Assembly (NCBI RefSeq): GCF_963855985.1
Contig: NC_087096.1
Span: 6,386,001 to 6,450,000 of the forward strand
DNA: 64,000 nt
Direction of reading: 5' to 3'
Origin: Ostrinia nubilalis
Lineage: Eukaryota; Arthropoda; Insecta; Lepidoptera; Crambidae
Notes under the pieces: generated by a model
Databases searched by the model: none
What the model was told of the DNA's origin: nothing
The model's input: only the letters and a program-made list of their open reading frames with translations
Translations under genes and position numbers: made by a program
Shown here: positions 9,001 through 20,000 of the stretch, piece by piece
Layout of the letters: each line of letters starts with the position of its first letter
How positions within the stretch are numbered: position 1 is the stretch's first letter

Positions 9001-12000
9001 GCCTCAAGCCTTTGTTTGTGTGTAAACACGGGAGTTAGCTGCTGGATGTGTTTTGTACGAGTGTATTGTCCTGAGATGTGACGTCATAGAGTTGGGTTTA
9101 AACTTTTTACTGGCGAGACTCGATAAAAACGTTTTAGGTGTTCAAAATTTCCTTTGAAGAATTGAGTCGCAGCATGATTTTTGGGACTAGATTTTCGTGG
9201 TTTTCAGTCTGTTACGGAAATCTGGGGGCACGGCAGTGCCCCCACCAAGTCGAGCAAAAAAGCGGCACGGCCGTACCATCCTTTTCTCGAAGCAATTCAG
9301 GCCATTTTCGACCGCCTGTAACTTCGTTGTGGATAAAACTAGAAGGCTGAATTTTCATTAGCTATGCAGGCATTGTAAAGACACGGTATATTTAAAATTT
9401 CATTCAATTTGAACCAGTAGTTTAAGAATTATAACGGGTCAAAGTTACTTAATTTTGTCACTCACTGACTGACTCACCGATCATCAAAACTCTAAGGCAC
9501 TTCTAGCAGACCTAGAAGCTTCAAATTTGGAATATAAGTAGTGTTTGGTGTATGAATCAAGGAAAAACTAAAATATTTGGGGGCACGGTAGTGCAACCGC
9601 CAAGTCGAGTAAAATTTTTAAATTTCGGTCCAGTTTTCTAGATACATAACTGCTGTCTACAAAATACAAAAAGAAATGAGATCCCATCAAAAACAATACT
9701 TGTCAAAAAAACCAAGTCTCGCAACTCAGTTGTTCTACGGTAAAAAGTTGTGAGATCCATGTAATACCAAGTCCAGGCCAGGAAATCTTTAACGTTTTAC
9801 ATAAATATATTGACTTGGCCATCGCATGAAAACACGTGTAAATTAAATTATTTAGTGCGATGGCCAAGTCAATATATTTATGTAAAACGTTAAAGATTTC
9901 CTGGCCTGGACTTGGTATTACATGGATCTCACAACTTTTTACCGTAGAACAACTGAGTTGCGAGACTTGGTTTTTTTGACAAGTATTGTTTTTGATGGGA
10001 TTCTTTATTCCACAGATAAGTGCTTACTCTTATTTATTATTTCCATTTTTTATGATGGTAGAATTCCTTCCAAGATTATAAGCAGGTACCTAAACATGTT
10101 CATATCTTCAAAATATCTACGATCAAGCTCACTTTTACATCCTATTTATTGAGGAAAACGTATCAATAATAATTATAATGAACGTGTAGACATCACAAAA
10201 CAGCCGTCTCACCTGCCTTCTAATAACATGATTAATTACAGCGAAGGTTTTTAACGATGTTTCGTAATCAGATATTGAGATCATGATATCATAAGGAAAA
10301 TTGTGTTAAAAGCGCCTTACCTTAGAAAGTAAAGTTCCAAAGTTTTTGGGTCAGATATTTTCCTCGACAATTTTTAACAGAAAAACAGATGATATTAGGG
10401 AAGAGATGTAATTATTCACATTAAAGTTGCCTTGTGGATGATAAGAATTTTAAAATAGCTATCTGTTTCGTAACATTTTTGCATAATAAGTTTAGCCTCT
10501 TATCTATTTCTAATATAACAAAATGACACAATTTAAAAATATAGTCAACCAAGTTTAATCAAGGCTATTAAAGAAAAGTATACTATATTTTATGTGCCTT
10601 TTCTTAATATTTTTTTCCTGTACAATACTACAAAGAACTTTGATAATAATAATATAACTAAATAAATAAGTAAAGCTAAAAGCAAATCCTTAATACTCGT
10701 TAATTTTTCATAACAATGCACAGAGTTATTTTTGTGAACAACAAGATTGAAGCAATTTAAAATTTTCCACGGCCCGAAAATAAGTATATTCTAAACTAGA
10801 CAATGAAGGAACTACGTGCAATAGAACAAACGTACGTACAGATGAAATATAAAGGTGTTTAGCAGATGTAGGTCGGCTTTGTGAGCCGCGTCGCTTTGTC
10901 TCCTTTCAGAGTATCTTTACGTAGGCTCGCCACACGGCGCGTATTTGTCGGACTGGGAAATGACACTCGTATGTCTATGATATTTGAAACTGGGACTACT
11001 TTGATGTTTAGGTTTTCACCGAGTTAATGCAGTGTTGGGCATTAATTATTATAATAAGTATTGAAGCAAGAATTTTTAGGAGGTTTATTTGAACCTCATA
11101 TACTGCCAATGAGACTGGTAAATCCACGTATAATATTATTTTGTGTCTAACTATCTGATTGAGACACGGTAATAAATTATATCCTGTTGTTTTCAGTGCA
11201 AAATTCTTAAAAAGTCAAGTACCTACTTAGTACATAAATATTTATAAAAATTGTCAAAATATCTTTTCATAACTTTTTTAAGCTTTTTTTCGACCAAAAT
11301 TTCTCGTAGTCACCATAAGTTCGGTAACTCAATAGCACTCTGGGGAATTTTACTGACGATTCCAGAACACAATCCACATTCATTGCTCTCCTAGTGGATT
11401 ACACTTTTTGAAATCCCAGTCGATCTTCAGATATGTTTTTAATGTGAATACATTATTGATGTGGATCATTGGGCTTGGGTTTCATTCCCATGTAGGATAC
11501 ATACAATATTTATAAAGTCACGTCTTTAATGCAATTAGTTTAGGACGTTGCGGGATTGAGGTCAATGTGATAAAGCTGAAATTATCAATCCAGGGGCATT
11601 TTAAACTTTCCCATTTAATTAAGTGCGATGGCTGACTTCAGAAGATAGAACCCACATTAACAAAAATACTCTTATTCAGAGTGAATTAATAGAATCGAGA
11701 AGTGAACCGACTCACTCCGTTTAACCGTACAGTTTTATTGGAAACTTTAGATGCCTCTCGTCCAGCGCAAAGGTTTTAATTAATTACCTAATTAATTATT
11801 TATTTCCACAGGTGGAGTGGGAAGAGCCAGCGTCATTCTGGCTAGGACCACGCGCTGCAGACCTTATACACTTGGGGGCGAAGTTCGCGCCCTGCATGAG
11901 AAGGGACGTTAGGATAGCAAGAGCCATAGCTGCTTCAGCGAGGAGAGAGAGAGACACAGCGTGCTGCATACGAAACGATGACTCGGGGTGCGTGCAGTCT

Positions 12001-15000
12001 TCGAAGGCTGACTGTTCGGTGAGTTCAATTTTGGGACTATGATATCTTTTAAAAGAAGATAATAAGGATCGAATTCATTAGTTGTTGTTTTTTTTATGAA
12101 TCAGATAAAAAAACAGGAAATTCTGACAGTGAAGATTGAAAGATCTGAACCCCACTCAGACAAAATATTCAGGTGATTTACCAAGCATACCGATGTATAG
12201 CCCAGTTATACCGTAATATAAACTAATTTTTACTGGTTAAAAATCTAAAGCAACAAAGAGAGTAAACATGTGAAGCCATGGCTAAAAGGATAAACTTGAA
12301 AGATGTCTTTTTTGTTTCGATCAGTTACAAAAAAAACATTATAAATAATTTATGTCCATTCTAATTAATAGTACAATAGATGTTAAATTAAAAATTCGTC
12401 TGTCATAGTGATCGATGGCCTTGAAATGATTGGGGAACAAAGTTCAACATTAGTAAGAACTCGTTGTTGCTATGTCGCAACAAAGGCAAATAACCTTAAT
12501 TATGTTGCCAGTGTCCTGATAAACGAGGATAACTTATTTTATTCCACTGATGTATCTTTTTATTCTCATGGCCAAAGCTTGTTTACCAATAATATTATGT
12601 TAATTGTTATCCTTATTTTTATTAAATAAGGATAACAAAAAAGCGATGTGTGAGGTTAGCAAGTGTTATTACTAGTAATGAAAAAAACATCGTAGAGATT
12701 CCAACTTTTTATGACAATATTATTAAACTCGGACTTGCCGTGTGGTCCCGACAATAAGACCAAACCTTTTCTCATTCTCTCTTCTCTTTCGCGGAAATCT
12801 TAAAATGGGACTGATGGTCAAATAAGCGAGCTTCCCAAGCAGTCTTGCACAGCCAACGAGGGGAGTGTAAGGACCAAAGCGTCTGGTAAATTAGAGACGG
12901 TCGTCCTCCTTTAAATAATAACTGACGATGATGATGATAGTGATTAATAAATTTAATATTATATTTTTGCGCATGCTTTCAATCAGATACGAGGATTAAT
13001 ACCTAAGGTAAGGTTACATTATTCATTAATTAAGGTTTAACAATGACCAAAGTAGATAGAGTTTTTAAGGCAGATCTAAATTTATTGTAGACCATGTATA
13101 TTATATTCCAAAAATGATATAGCTTTTTCTTACCAATATGAAGTAGATAATTTAAATTGGTGAATTTTATGTTCACATGAGATTTTAATGTTCCAGAATA
13201 CAATATCAACGTGGAAAAAGTGGTCTTCGGGGGAATCCGGCCCTGGAGGTCGGATATCAGGGTCAGTTTGTGGATTAGACCCCAAGTAAGTTCCAGTACC
13301 TACCCATATTTTCAATAATCTATCTAAAAAATTGAACGCAAAAGTATACGAGGATGAATGGATTCCACATTCACTCAAAAACTACGATTTACGATTATGA
13401 TAAGAATCAAAATCTACATGGACAAAGTCACGGGCAAAGGTCAGTTATTTAGTTTAGTTTTGTTGACATGGATTGTAATGATGATGTGAGCATAAAAATA
13501 CTTAACTGGTGAATGTAATTGGGTACAAAATGAACTATTTTCTAGAAGGCAATCTGTTCTAGCTTTTGTTATGGTTGTCATTTGCAATTTCCATAAATTA
13601 TGTACAGTGATTTGTCACCATTTGAAATAGCAAAGAACACCTTGTTCATAGCAATCCTGTTGCACAATTTATTACCTACTCGTCTACTATAATATTAGAT
13701 TCTGAAAATACTACAATACAAGCTGCGGCTGTAATTACATTTCTATTACATCAGACAAATGTAGAGTGATGAGCACAAACATACTGCACCACAATTATTT
13801 ATAGCCACGATAGCCGAACGGTGAAGGGGTCGGAGTGGCCGACTTGAGATCCGAGGAACGCGGGTTCGAATCCCACCGCCGCTCGACTATTGTGGTGAGC
13901 CCACTCGTAACACAAGCTCATTTAGTTTAACACGAGGGGCTAACGGGACTATTAGTAACTTGTGCAATTCAAATTGCTAATAATCTTTAAAAAAAAAATA
14001 CTATGGTCATTTGTCTAAATTAATTTATCTGCAATCAATAATGTTTTTTGATTCCTTCGTGTTTCTTAAGGAAGCATACAATTCAAAAACACACTGTCAA
14101 TCTAGAACGCAGGACAACCTCAATTAATAGATTTTGACTTTCTTTCTTTGCTACCAGCTTCATCCTCGTAGATTTCGGCCTGAACCACGAATTAAGTGAA
14201 AAGAGTGATGTTCCGATAAATATTCTAATTTTTCCTCATACCCCTTCACAAAGATTCCATCTTCTCGTCTCCAGATTTTGCGAAGCGCCCCGCTCGATAG
14301 CGCCGCACGAGTGGCCGGACGACATCACAAAATGGCCGATCTGCCGCAAGTCTGTGCTGGACGGCTCCGCGGCCGCGGGACGGGCCGGCCACGCCGCCGA
14401 GCACATGGCCTGCGAGGTCATCGGCCACCCGTGCTGCATAGGGGTCCATGGGCAGTGTGTCATCACCACGAGGGAACACTGCGACTTCGTGAAGGGGTAC
14501 TTTCATGAAGAAGCGTCGTTGTGTTCACAGGTTAGTATAATAATATCTTGCAGGCATTTCATTCAAATTATGTTTAGCTATATTTCTGTGTACGCTACGA
14601 ATCACTCAGACGTAGCACTGAGCACCTGGCCTGCTGCGAGGTCAACGGCCACCCGTGCTGCATAGGGGTTCACGGGCAGTGTGTCATTACCACGAGGGAA
14701 CACTGCGACTTCGTGAAGGGGTACTTTCATGAAGAAGCGTCGCTGTGTTCACAGGTTCGTAATTGTTACCGACAACACAAAGTCCGTTTAGCTAGGTTTG
14801 TGGGCAGAATACGAAGAACTCAGATTTATAACCGAACACATAGCTTGCGAGGTCACTGGCCACGCGTGCTGCATAGGGACTGGCAGTGTGTCATCACCAC
14901 GCGGGAACAGTGCAACTTCGTGAAGGGGTACTTTCATGAAGAAGCGTCGCTGTGCTCACAGGTTCGTTTATAGACATGCCATCTCAAGTCTGTTTAGCTA

Positions 15001-16466
15001 TGTTTATTCCGAAGCTTTTAAACGTATCGCCGAGCACATTTCCTGCGAGGTCATCGGCCACCCGTGCTGCATAGGGGTCCACGGGCAGTGTGTCATCACC
15101 ACGAGGGAACACTGCGACTTCGTGAAGAGGTACTTTCATGAAGAAGCGTCGCTGTGTTTACAGGTTCGTATATCTTACAGGCATTCCATCCCAATTATGT
15201 TTAGCTATAACGTATCACTCAGACGTAGCACCGAGTACATGGCTTGTTAGGTCATCGGCCACCCGTGCTGTGTAGGGGTCGACGGGCAAAGTGACATAAA
15301 CACCCGTGAACACAGCAACTTCGTAAAGGGGTTCTTTCATGAAGAAGCGTCGCATACGTTCATAATTATGTTGGTTTTGAGCTAGGAATGATTGTTGCAG
15401 CAGTATGTCTTGCCATGAGTTACGGATGATATGTTACTGGAGCGAATATACCTGTAAAATATGATGTCATATCCAATAGTGCTATGCGTACTTATTTCTG
15501 TACCAAAATTTTAAACCTAATTATCCTAAATCAAGATTTATCATGAGGGGACATCACAATAGTTTTGTGTGTAAAGGGTGGGTGCCTCTATCAGAATCTA
15601 CACCAATCTCCATCTTTTCCTTTCTAGGTTTCATGCCTTGATGACGTCTGCGGCATGCTGCCCTTCATGCGAAGACGTCGACCAGACCAGCTGTACCGTG
15701 CGTGGACTTCGTTGTTCGTGCACGCTGGTCTCTTACACCTGGCGGCCACGCTAGCCTTGCAGTGGCTGTTCATGAGAGACCTGGAGAAAATGGCCGGACC
15801 AGTCAGAATAGCAATAGTTTACTTAGGTAGCGGGGTGGCGGGGAACATGGCGTCTGCCATCTTTGAGCCTTATAGGGCAGAGGTGAGGACACTTTTTACT
15901 ATTATATATTGTTTGCCAAATACTTATGAATCTTGAGAGTATCAGTGAACAGCTAAAGAGTAGATTACACTTTGATATTTACAAGTGATGCTGTACGAAA
16001 ATTTTGGTACAAATGCATCATTTTCTTTTTCCAGGTGGGGCCAGCAGGCTCACACTTCGGTCTTCTAGCGTGTCTAATAGTGGAAGTAATCGGCGCGTGG
16101 CCACTTCTAAAGCATCCTAGGCGAGCACTCCTGAGGCTTATCGGGATCGCGATCGCCCTGTTCCTACTGGGCCTCCTTCCATGGATAGACAATTTCGCGC
16201 ACGTATTCGGGTTCGTCTTCGGATTCCTACTGTCATACGCGTTGCTCCCGTTTATAACTTTCGGCCCGTACGACAGGAGGAGGAAGATCGTGCTAGTGTG
16301 GGTGTGTATGATATCGGCAGCGGGTATGCTGTGTGCGTTAGTGGCGTTGTTTTACGCTGCTCCAGCGTACGAGTGTGCGGCGTGCGCGTATTTTACGTGT
16401 TTGCCGCTGGCTCCGGATATGTGCGCGTCGCAGGATGTGAGAGTGCGGCAGCTGGACGGGGTATGA
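6053..16466 (+). CDS. iRhom: iRhom (inactive rhomboid, RHBDF/rho-5 homologue), C-terminal 483 aa in six exons
   Basis: Exons: 6053-6266, 11812-12018, 13197-13285, 14275-14530, 15628-15882 and 16035-16466 (TGA). All introns are GT-AG and phases agree throughout. Exon 1 holds the first membrane segment ([19 protein letters not shown]). Exons 2-4 hold the cysteine-rich luminal iRhom homology domain, including [41 protein letters not shown] and [12 protein letters not shown]. Exons 5-6 hold the remaining six membrane segments. Active rhomboids have a GxSG serine; here it reads GPAGSHFG, the iRhom GPxG form, while a membrane histidine remains (DNFAHVFGF). The product should therefore be a non-proteolytic ER/Golgi regulator; known iRhoms control trafficking or degradation of EGF-type ligands and ADAM17. 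The long N-terminal cytoplasmic part is missing: the first codon of exon 1 is split and its partner lies upstream, probably outside the window. Exon 4 is accompanied by partial tandem copies. Confidence 0.93.
6841..7169. repeat. CAAG-type minisatellite (about 330 bp)
   Basis: Variants of GCAAGCAAGCA, AAGCAAGCAGC and GCAAGCATGC repeated without interruption. An 11-bp AAGCAAGCAGC unit is cleanest at about 6980-7070. Both strands are open in several frames, giving artificial Cys/Leu/Ala-rich or Lys/Gln/Ala-rich ORFs that should not be read as proteins. Confidence 0.95.
7188..7370. repeat. GC-rich foldback block
   Basis: An abrupt GC-rich island in AT-rich intron. The outer arms (AGTGCGGTCC...GTAACATAT and ATATGTTAC...GGACCGCACT) pair imperfectly over about 60 bp each. 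Near the centre CTGGTCGCC-AGA-GGCGACCAG forms a perfect hairpin. It follows directly on the minisatellite and is probably part of the same mobile element. Confidence 0.7.
8001..9200. other. intron 1 of iRhom, unannotated part
   Basis: No exon-like segment or clear element was found. Short hairpins occur near 8690-8735 (ACAAATTAC ... GTAATTTGT) and 8737-8757 (GGGGGCTATTAACTCCCCC). Confidence 0.4.
9200..9645. repeat. interspersed repeat remnant with duplicated GGGGGCACGG motif
   Basis: GGGGGCACGGCAGTGC...CCAAGTCGAG near 9225 recurs as GGGGGCACGGTAGTGC...GCCAAGTCGAG near 9580. Between them is the low-complexity CACTCACTGACTGACTCACC followed by a leader-like AT-rich stretch. The layout resembles the Helitron-like repeats elsewhere in the window, but no intact TC/CTAG ends were found. 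Confidence 0.4.
9681..10001. repeat. perfect 146-bp inverted repeat with 29-nt spacer
   Basis: Positions 9681-9826 are the exact reverse complement of 9856-10001 by base-by-base reading, including a run of seven A/T. The spacer is 9827-9855. It lies in iRhom intron 1, so the pre-mRNA would contain a 146-bp perfect RNA hairpin. No target duplication was recognised at the ends, so its origin (foldback MITE, hairpin siRNA locus or assembly artefact) is open. Confidence 0.95.
10002..11811. other. rest of iRhom intron 1
   Basis: AT-rich and without recognisable exon or element. The intron ends in a T/A-rich tract and CCACAG before exon 2 at 11812. Confidence 0.4.
13800..13995 (+). mobile_element. 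tRNA-derived SINE
   Basis: The head has RNA polymerase III promoter boxes: A-box-like TAGCCGAACGGTGAAGGGG near 13810 and a consensus B box GGGTTCGAATCCC at 13862-13874. A non-tRNA body follows (GTGGTGAGCCCACTCG ... AATTGCTAATAATC) and the element ends in a short A-run at about 13987-13996. It lies in iRhom intron 3. It does not fold as a complete tRNA, so it is called a SINE rather than a tRNA gene. Confidence 0.75.
14395..15350 (+). repeat. five tandem copies of the 3' half of iRhom exon 4, unit about 200 bp
   Basis: Copy A is the functional exon end (to 14530). Partial copies B (about 14617-14755), C (14830-14961), D (15031-15162) and E (15229-15350) follow in the next intron. The common GAGGTC landmark falls at 14414, 14638, 14849, 15047 and about 15248. 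The repeated unit includes intron sequence (GGCATTC...TTATGTTTAGCTAT). B keeps the reading frame with one extra Cys codon. C has a 4-bp deletion and hence a frameshift. D is open with two substitutions (KRYF, CLQ). E has a TAG and has lost the donor. B, C and D retain the CACAG or TACAG|GTTCGT donor. None has an obvious new acceptor, so they are probably non-coding remnants, although alternative donor use is conceivable. Confidence 0.9.
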
Positions 16467-16900
16467 CGGCGCGCGGCCCGGGCGCACCCGCCGCCGCAGC
16501 CGCCCCCCGCCCCGCGTCACCCGCGCCCCGACCACGACCGTCTACTCTCCGTGATAGTCCTACTATCGAATGTGGAACAGATCGTCTCTTGTCATCCGCA
16601 GTCCCCAGTCGCAGCCGCCCGAGAGTGGCCTCATTGCACGATACGTGTCAAGAAACAATCAATTTCGTAAGTGGAACGTCAGATCGTTTTTTGTTATCTA
16701 CAGTCTCCAGCAGCTACCGCCAAAGTGCGGGTTCCTTGAACGACATGTCAAGAAACAATAAATTTTGAACGTGGAACATTATTAAATCGTCTTTTGTCAA
16801 CCGTAGTTACAAGTTATAGACGCGTTTAAAAGCGGCTACTTTGCATGATAAATGTCAAATTTTCCAAATAGCATCGGGATTCAGAGCTAATCGTCTTTTG
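16467..16900 (+). repeat. iRhom 3' UTR with about 100-bp tandem repeats
   Basis: After the TGA and a GC-rich segment, GTGGAAC recurs at 16572, 16671 and 16771. Each copy is followed by ATCGT-TTTTGT-A-C-(C/G)AGT, a GC-rich middle and ATGTCAAGAAACAAT or similar. A decayed fourth copy begins near 16878 (TTCAGAGCTAATCGTC). An AATAAA at 16757-16762 inside the second unit is a candidate polyadenylation signal. Open frames across this segment are not conserved between units, which argues for non-coding sequence. Confidence 0.7.
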
Positions 16901-16909
16901 ACATACTAA

Positions 16910-17047
16910 GGGCTGATTTTTCAATCGTCAGGTATCTTTTAACTGAAGAATAAACTTGTCATTTTGACATATTTTCCATACTGAAACTGTCGATATGCCA
17001 AAATTATTCTTCAGATAAAAGTTATCCGGCTATTGAAAAATAAGGCC
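16910..17047. mobile_element. MITE with TAA target duplication (138 bp)
   Basis: Flanked by TAA at 16907-16909 and 17048-17050. The ends pair imperfectly: GGGCTGATTTTTCAAT against ATTGAAAAATAAGGCC, with inner arms CTGAAGAATAA and TTATTCTTCAG. A 3-bp TAA (TWA) duplication is the PIF/Harbinger type. Confidence 0.75.
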
Positions 17048-17059
17048 TAAATCTTATTT

Positions 17060-20000
17060 TATTCATTTATTCACACAAATAGTTTATTGTTATCAGTATT
17101 TTTTGTATAACAATGTATTGTACCAAATATACCTAATTAACTAATGCTTAAATTCGGTTTTTCGTTTTTACCGCTATTCAGTCAAATTGGCTACACATTC
17201 AATTTCATTTCAAATTTATTTTGTCAGCACAAAAATCTAGTAATCTAGATAGTTATAAACTCAATTAAATACATTTTTGTTACGTATTGAATTGAGTTAA
17301 TGACAATATTTGAACAATTTGATAGTTATCATCATCGAAATACTTACTTCTACTATCAATGACAAAGAATCGATTCAAAATAATATGACAAAACTTACAT
17401 TTCAACATAAAAACTGAAACTTGTACTCAAGCAGTAATTGAGCTAAAATAAATTTTTGTTTATAAGCACTTTAGAATATTATTTTAGATAATACCGCCCA
17501 TTTTTAATATACTTACACACATGTATACATATAATTATGTGTGTTCAATTAAATGACGTTACATAATTACTTCGATACATTCATAACCGAGCGCTTAAAA
17601 TCGTTGCAATTGATGACTTACGTGAGAAGTGTGTGTACATTCAAGTATAAAAGTGCTTATACACAAAACCGACTTAACATTTACCCAAAAAAATGTGCTA
17701 AATTAAATAAAAATTCGGGTAAAAAAACAAAAAAAAAAAAAATACGGACGCGATTATTAGGAAATGTAAATACTTTGTAAATTATAACATTACGTACTTA
17801 TACGGTCTTTAAGTGAGTTGTATTTATGTGTGACTACATTTCTGTATGCGTGCATTTACGGGACACCCTCTACATCAGAATGCGATGCATTATAAATATT
17901 ATACATCATGTATAATCAGAACTGAATAGTTCCAATCGGATTTATACTTATGTTTAAATAGAAAAATCAATTGATTTAGTAAGTGCTGTTGAAAATCTAA
18001 GTACGTAATTTATTTTTATTATTTTATGAAAGTTTTTTATGTAGTAGATTTTTTTTTTACAAAAAGGCATGGAAATTGTAAAATGTATATTTGTGCATTG
18101 TGATATAAAGCGTGTTTCTAAAATGGTGTCAAAATATACATAATTTAGTATATTACTAAATAATGTAAATAGCATGTTAAAATATTTGATATTTTCATCT
18201 ATTATGTTCACCGCATAATATAACGAATTCAGTCTTATCACTAAGTATCACGTTAATGAAATTTTGATTTTGTCAATTTTTATAGTCATATGATGAAGTC
18301 TGCGTAGATTTATATATATTATTTTATATAATATGCTAGTACTATTTATTATTCGTTTATACAGAGTGTAAGGAACAGGTGAGCAAAAAGTTTGACGGTG
18401 CTCTTTTACCATTTTGTTAAGTTGAAAATCATTGGTTATTTTCACGTTTTTTATACTTTGTTTTACATGCATTTTAAGTTTTGCAGTATAACGTTTTAAC
18501 TCATCAAACACTAAATGGCAGCAATAAATAAGTGAAGACTCGTAACTGAGTGTAAGTGAGTAGTGAAAACATTTCACTAGTTTTGGGGAAAATGATCTTA
18601 GGTTACTGTTTGCGGTTTTGTCAACCTGTTCTTCACACTATGTATAAAGACATATTTATTTTACGACAGAGGCAGTTAAGGACTTGCGTCGTCTCACTCA
18701 GTTAGCAATGATTTAATACGAATTTATAATTAATTAATTAGTCATCTCATATAAGCATTTTGTTCTTACGTGTACATAATGTTATTTTTAAAAGAGAAGT
18801 GATGATGAACGTAACAATGATTGTAATTAATCAGTTATTTTGTTAAGATGGTAATCGAAGGAAACATGTATCTACCTAAAATTTTATACCCAGGCACAAA
18901 CCATTGTAGATATACACTTCTGTAAGTAGTCGTAACGACAAAGTATCGACAAGCGAAACGTTTGATACCTTCATTGTCGCACATTTATTTTTATAAGATA
19001 TATTAGGTGTCGAATGTCACCAGCTGTTGACGCAGATGTCAGTTTTGTGGCCAGATGGATTAGTCAGCAGCTAGGTAAAATCTCTTTTGTTCTGAAACTG
19101 AAAAATATTAATTTTAGGTATAATTATTAAAAATAGGGCTTACATGATTTGCTTTATATGTATGAGGTGTCACATAGGCCACTGCATCAGTCTGATAGAG
19201 TTGGCTAAACAATTTAAAAGTGTTTAAGAAACTTAATAAGCCCTGAATAATTTGGAGAGATCATTTTGGGTGCAAATGTACTTGCACTTAGGAGTATATG
19301 GCTGGTTTCAATCAAAATATTCAGGTGATAACATTGGCAGAAGGTGGTAGAGCTGAAAGTGTGTGAAAAAGATAAGAATCTTTCAAATGTGTATAAAAAG
19401 ATATAAAGGCGATATCATTTCAGAGCCAAAGATTCTTTCAAAATGAAGCAATAAATAAATAATTATTAAATAACTGTTATTATTATGAAAGAGATTTTAA
19501 CTGCCACTGACTTTAGGGAATCGTTTTTTGTTATTCGTTGAAGCAATACCAAAGGATTCGTATTAGAACCTGCTCATCTAAAGATTACACTGCCTGTTAG
19601 CTAATATGTTGTACTACGACGTAATAACGTATTGTTTTCGTGAGTCATGTCTCGTGACTGGTTTACAGTGAAAAAAGGTAAATCAAAATAAGTACAAAGT
19701 ACAAATCGACTGCAGTATCGCCAATCTTATGAACTCGATCTGATCGAATTGACGTTTGAAATGTGACGTTTGACAGTTGTATCAAAATGTACAAATTTTC
19801 TTGCGACTATCAAATCAAACGAAAACTTGACTAAACAAACAAATTGCTGATTTTTCTTGCGTCAATTTTTTAATCACAAGTCCACCTAGTGGGGATGAAA
19901 TCACTGGATGCCGATAGTCTAATTCACTGAAGTCATACATAGAAAAATTAATTTGATCTTAATGAATTGTATTGGAATTATAAGGACCACTGACTCTTTT

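Noticed and set aside
13800..13885. tRNA gene
   Set aside because: A and B boxes are present, but the acceptor and anticodon arms do not close and a SINE body with A-tail follows.
14246..14506. Minus-strand frames opposite iRhom exon 4
   Set aside because: Shadows produced by the GC-rich exon. The plus-strand frame matches the iRhom homology domain.
16181..16768. 195-residue plus-strand frame overlapping the iRhom last exon and 3' repeats
   Set aside because: It is in a different frame from the conserved membrane region and runs through the tandem repeats without conserved residues.
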